The notes beneath the pieces were generated by a model, which saw nothing but the letters and a program-made list of their open reading frames with translations, had not been told where the DNA came from and did not search any database. Below, piece after piece: positions 62,868 to 64,000 of a DNA stretch of 64,000 nucleotides. Origin of the DNA: Fusobacterium sp. (GTDB lineage: Bacteria; Fusobacteriota; Fusobacteriia; Fusobacteriales; Fusobacteriaceae); the NCBI RefSeq assembly GCF_019012925.1, contig NZ_JAGIRL010000031.1, positions 1 through 64,000 on the forward strand, read 5' to 3'. Position 1 is the first letter of the stretch. Each line of letters begins with the position of its first letter. The position numbers and the translations under genes were made by a program.

Positions 62868-63182
62868 ATGAAAAGAATTTTATTGTGTTGTTCTGCAGGG
62901 ATGTCAACAAGTTTAATGGTAAATAAGATGAGAAAAGTGGCTGAGGAGCATAATGTTCCAGTGGAGATAAATGCTACAGGAATAGATAGATTTGAAGTTG
63001 AGATACAAAATTACGATGTAGTTTTATTAGGACCACAAGTTAAGTTCAAATTAAATGACTTTCAAAAAGTAGCAGATCAATATGGAAAGAAAATAGCTGT
63101 AATTGATACTAAAGATTATGGAACAATGGATGGTAAAAAAGTTTTATCACAAGCTATAAAATTAATAAAAGAGAGTAACTAA
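62868..63182 (+). CDS. PTS EIIB component, lactose/cellobiose family
   Basis: A 104-residue EIIB: ILLCCSAGMSTSLMVNKM carries the phospho-accepting Cys8 and the P-loop that follows. The expected length and fold. No EIIA and no phospho-beta-glycosidase or regulator is in the window, so the EIIA must be supplied from elsewhere. Ends at a strong terminator. Confidence 0.95.
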   Translation: MKRILLCCSAGMSTSLMVNKMRKVAEEHNVPVEINATGIDRFEVEIQNYDVVLLGPQVKFKLNDFQKVADQYGKKIAVIDTKDYGTMDGKKVLSQAIKLIKESN

Positions 63183-63200
63183 GTGATAGAGTAGATTATG

Positions 63201-63233
63201 AGCTATACCTTCAATGGAGGTATAGCTTTTTTT
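63201..63233 (+). terminator. Terminator after the PTS operon
   Basis: A perfect 10-bp stem (63201-63210 with 63218-63227, loop TCAATGG) followed by T residues to 63233. Confidence 0.9.
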
Positions 63234-63285
63234 ATTTATAAATCCTATTTCATAAGATTTAATTAATATTTTTTTTAAAAATAAT

Positions 63286-63314
63286 TTGACAAACAAAATA
63301 AAAGAGAGTATAAT
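63286..63314 (+). promoter_or_regulatory. Consensus sigma-70 promoter of the flavodoxin gene
   Basis: Perfect TTGACA at 63286-63291 and perfect TATAAT at 63309-63314, exactly 17 bp apart: a full consensus promoter, 33 bases before the start codon. No Fur-like box overlaps it. Confidence 0.85.
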
Positions 63315-63346
63315 TAATTCAACAAGATAATACAAGGAGGAATAGG

Positions 63347-63823
63347 ATGAAAACAGCAATTTTCTTTGGAAGTACAACAGGAACAACTGAAATGGTAGCA
63401 GGAAAAGTAGGAGAATTATTAGGAGCAGAGGTTTTTCCAGCTAGTGAGATCGATAAAGTTGAAGAATTTGAATTTGTTATTTTTGCAACATCTACTTGGG
63501 GAATGGGAGATCTACAAGATGAGTGGTTTGATGCTTTAGATAAATTAAAAACTAAAAATTTAACAGGTAAAAAAGTAGCACTTATTGGAGTAGGAGACCA
63601 AGAGGGATTTGGAGATACATTCGTAGATGGAATAGGAACTATTTATGAAGAGATAAAAGATATGGGAATTAATTTAGTAGGAAAAACATCAACTGATGGA
63701 TATTCTTTTGGTGGTTCAAAAGCAGTAGTAGATGATGAGTTTGTAGGTCTTGTAATAGATGATAACAATCAGAGCGATCTAACAGATGAGAGAATAAATG
63801 CTTGGGTTGAGAAGGTAAAATAA
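63347..63823 (+). CDS. fldA: Flavodoxin
   Basis: FMN electron carrier, 158 residues. FMN phosphate loop GSTTGTTE at about residues 8-15, ATSTWGMGDLQDEW (first FMN-flanking loop with Trp), VGDQEGFGDTF (second loop with the Asp), all as in short/long-chain bacterial flavodoxins; the inserted FVGLVIDDNN end segment fits a long-chain type. AAGGAGG precedes the ATG. Expected to replace ferredoxin when iron is scarce. A DUF2023-like gene starts two bases after its stop. Confidence 0.96.
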   Translation: MKTAIFFGSTTGTTEMVAGKVGELLGAEVFPASEIDKVEEFEFVIFATSTWGMGDLQDEWFDALDKLKTKNLTGKKVALIGVGDQEGFGDTFVDGIGTIYEEIKDMGINLVGKTSTDGYSFGGSKAVVDDEFVGLVIDDNNQSDLTDERINAWVEKVK

Positions 63824-63824
63824 A

Positions 63825-64000
63825 ATGAGTGAACAAAAGAGAAATGAACTTGGGGTATTTTTTCATATGATGTATGAACTGAATAAAGGACTTAGAAGTT
63901 TAGCTCTTTTAACAACTACTACAGAAAATTTTGAATTGATAAAAGATAGGTTAAGTAAGTGCAACTATGAATATATTCTTGAGAATTTAAAATCTGGATA
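63825..64000 (+). CDS. DUF2023-like protein (partial, N-terminal)
   Basis: The frame opens at ATG 63825, one base after the flavodoxin stop, with GAGAAGG upstream inside flavodoxin, and runs open to the window edge (58 codons). It reads as a small alpha/beta protein: VFFHMMYELNKGLRSLALLTTT, cut here as FFHMMYELNKGLRSLALLT, then FELIKDRLSKCNYEYIL. This agrees with what I remember of DUF2023, a small family encoded next to flavodoxin in epsilonproteobacteria and anaerobes. Function unknown; a flavodoxin accessory protein is inferred from position. Confidence 0.6.
   Translation, partial: MSEQKRNELGVFFHMMYELNKGLRSLALLTTTTENFELIKDRLSKCNYEYILENLKSG

Noticed and set aside
63162..63386. Short minus-strand frame over the PTS terminator and flavodoxin promoter
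   Set aside because: It crosses a terminator and a consensus promoter of the opposite strand and has no ribosome site.

Overview
The window is low-GC DNA (visibly about 30% GC) with tightly packed genes, strong GGAGG ribosome sites, several TTG starts and T-tailed hairpin terminators. The gene set is a mix: LpxK and an LplT/Aas-type phospholipid enzyme (Gram-negative envelope) beside WhiA, SepF, LrgAB, DUF1292 and a Firmicutes-like PolA. This points to a Fusobacterium chromosome, probably of the sugar-acid-using mortiferum/varium/ulcerans type; the species is inference. I see no rRNA, tRNA, CRISPR array, insertion sequence or prophage. No gene-free stretch exceeds 300 bases; the longest are 49548-49815 and 61330-61551.

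Layout. 1-5261: tail of a PD-(D/E)XK-type protein, then on the minus strand rubrerythrin (own promoter with a PerR-like operator), recJ and a TPR/transglycosylase-like protein. 5406-11407: plus-strand operon mutL-rlmH-DUF1292-DUF1934-TPR lipoprotein-lysS. 11516-15617: lrgAB, convergent yfcE, and an amino-acid ABC transporter. 15703-24450: a hexuronate region, with operon uxaC-uxuA-uxuB-dctP-dctQ-dctM behind a promoter overlapped by a 20-bp palindrome, and upstream a GntR regulator plus an AEC carrier. 24619-33457: minus-strand housekeeping, FeoC-like protein-smc-lpxK-hypothetical-EIIA-nadD, preceded by rsmB-trmR. 33602-42756: mgtE, then pgm-hemW-yggS-sepF-PP-loop ATPase, then an alanine symporter and alanine racemase. 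42821-49547: a 65-residue Cys protein, SDR and aroK (minus), AbgT transporter (plus), and a giant MFS-PlsC-AMP-ligase fusion (minus). 49816-60165: small lipoprotein, ssb (minus), and operon polA-whiA-ribF-scpA-murJ-DNA methyltransferase-corA. 60235-64000: a Rep_3-like initiator protein (minus), PTS EIIC-EIIB, then flavodoxin and a DUF2023-like partial gene.

Functional links. The hexuronate operon takes up a sugar acid by a TRAP system and carries it through glucuronate to mannonate to 2-keto-3-deoxygluconate; the KDG kinase and aldolase must be elsewhere. The alanine symporter and racemase together would feed D-alanine to the wall. Rubrerythrin and flavodoxin are oxygen and low-iron accessory proteins of an anaerobe. 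The items most worth a second look are the chromosomal Rep_3-like protein, the solitary Eco57I-like methyltransferase inside an essential operon, the FeoC-like Cys-cluster protein heading the smc operon, and several enzymes whose catalytic motifs look decayed (transglycosylase, PolA proofreading domain, RecJ C-terminal P-loop).
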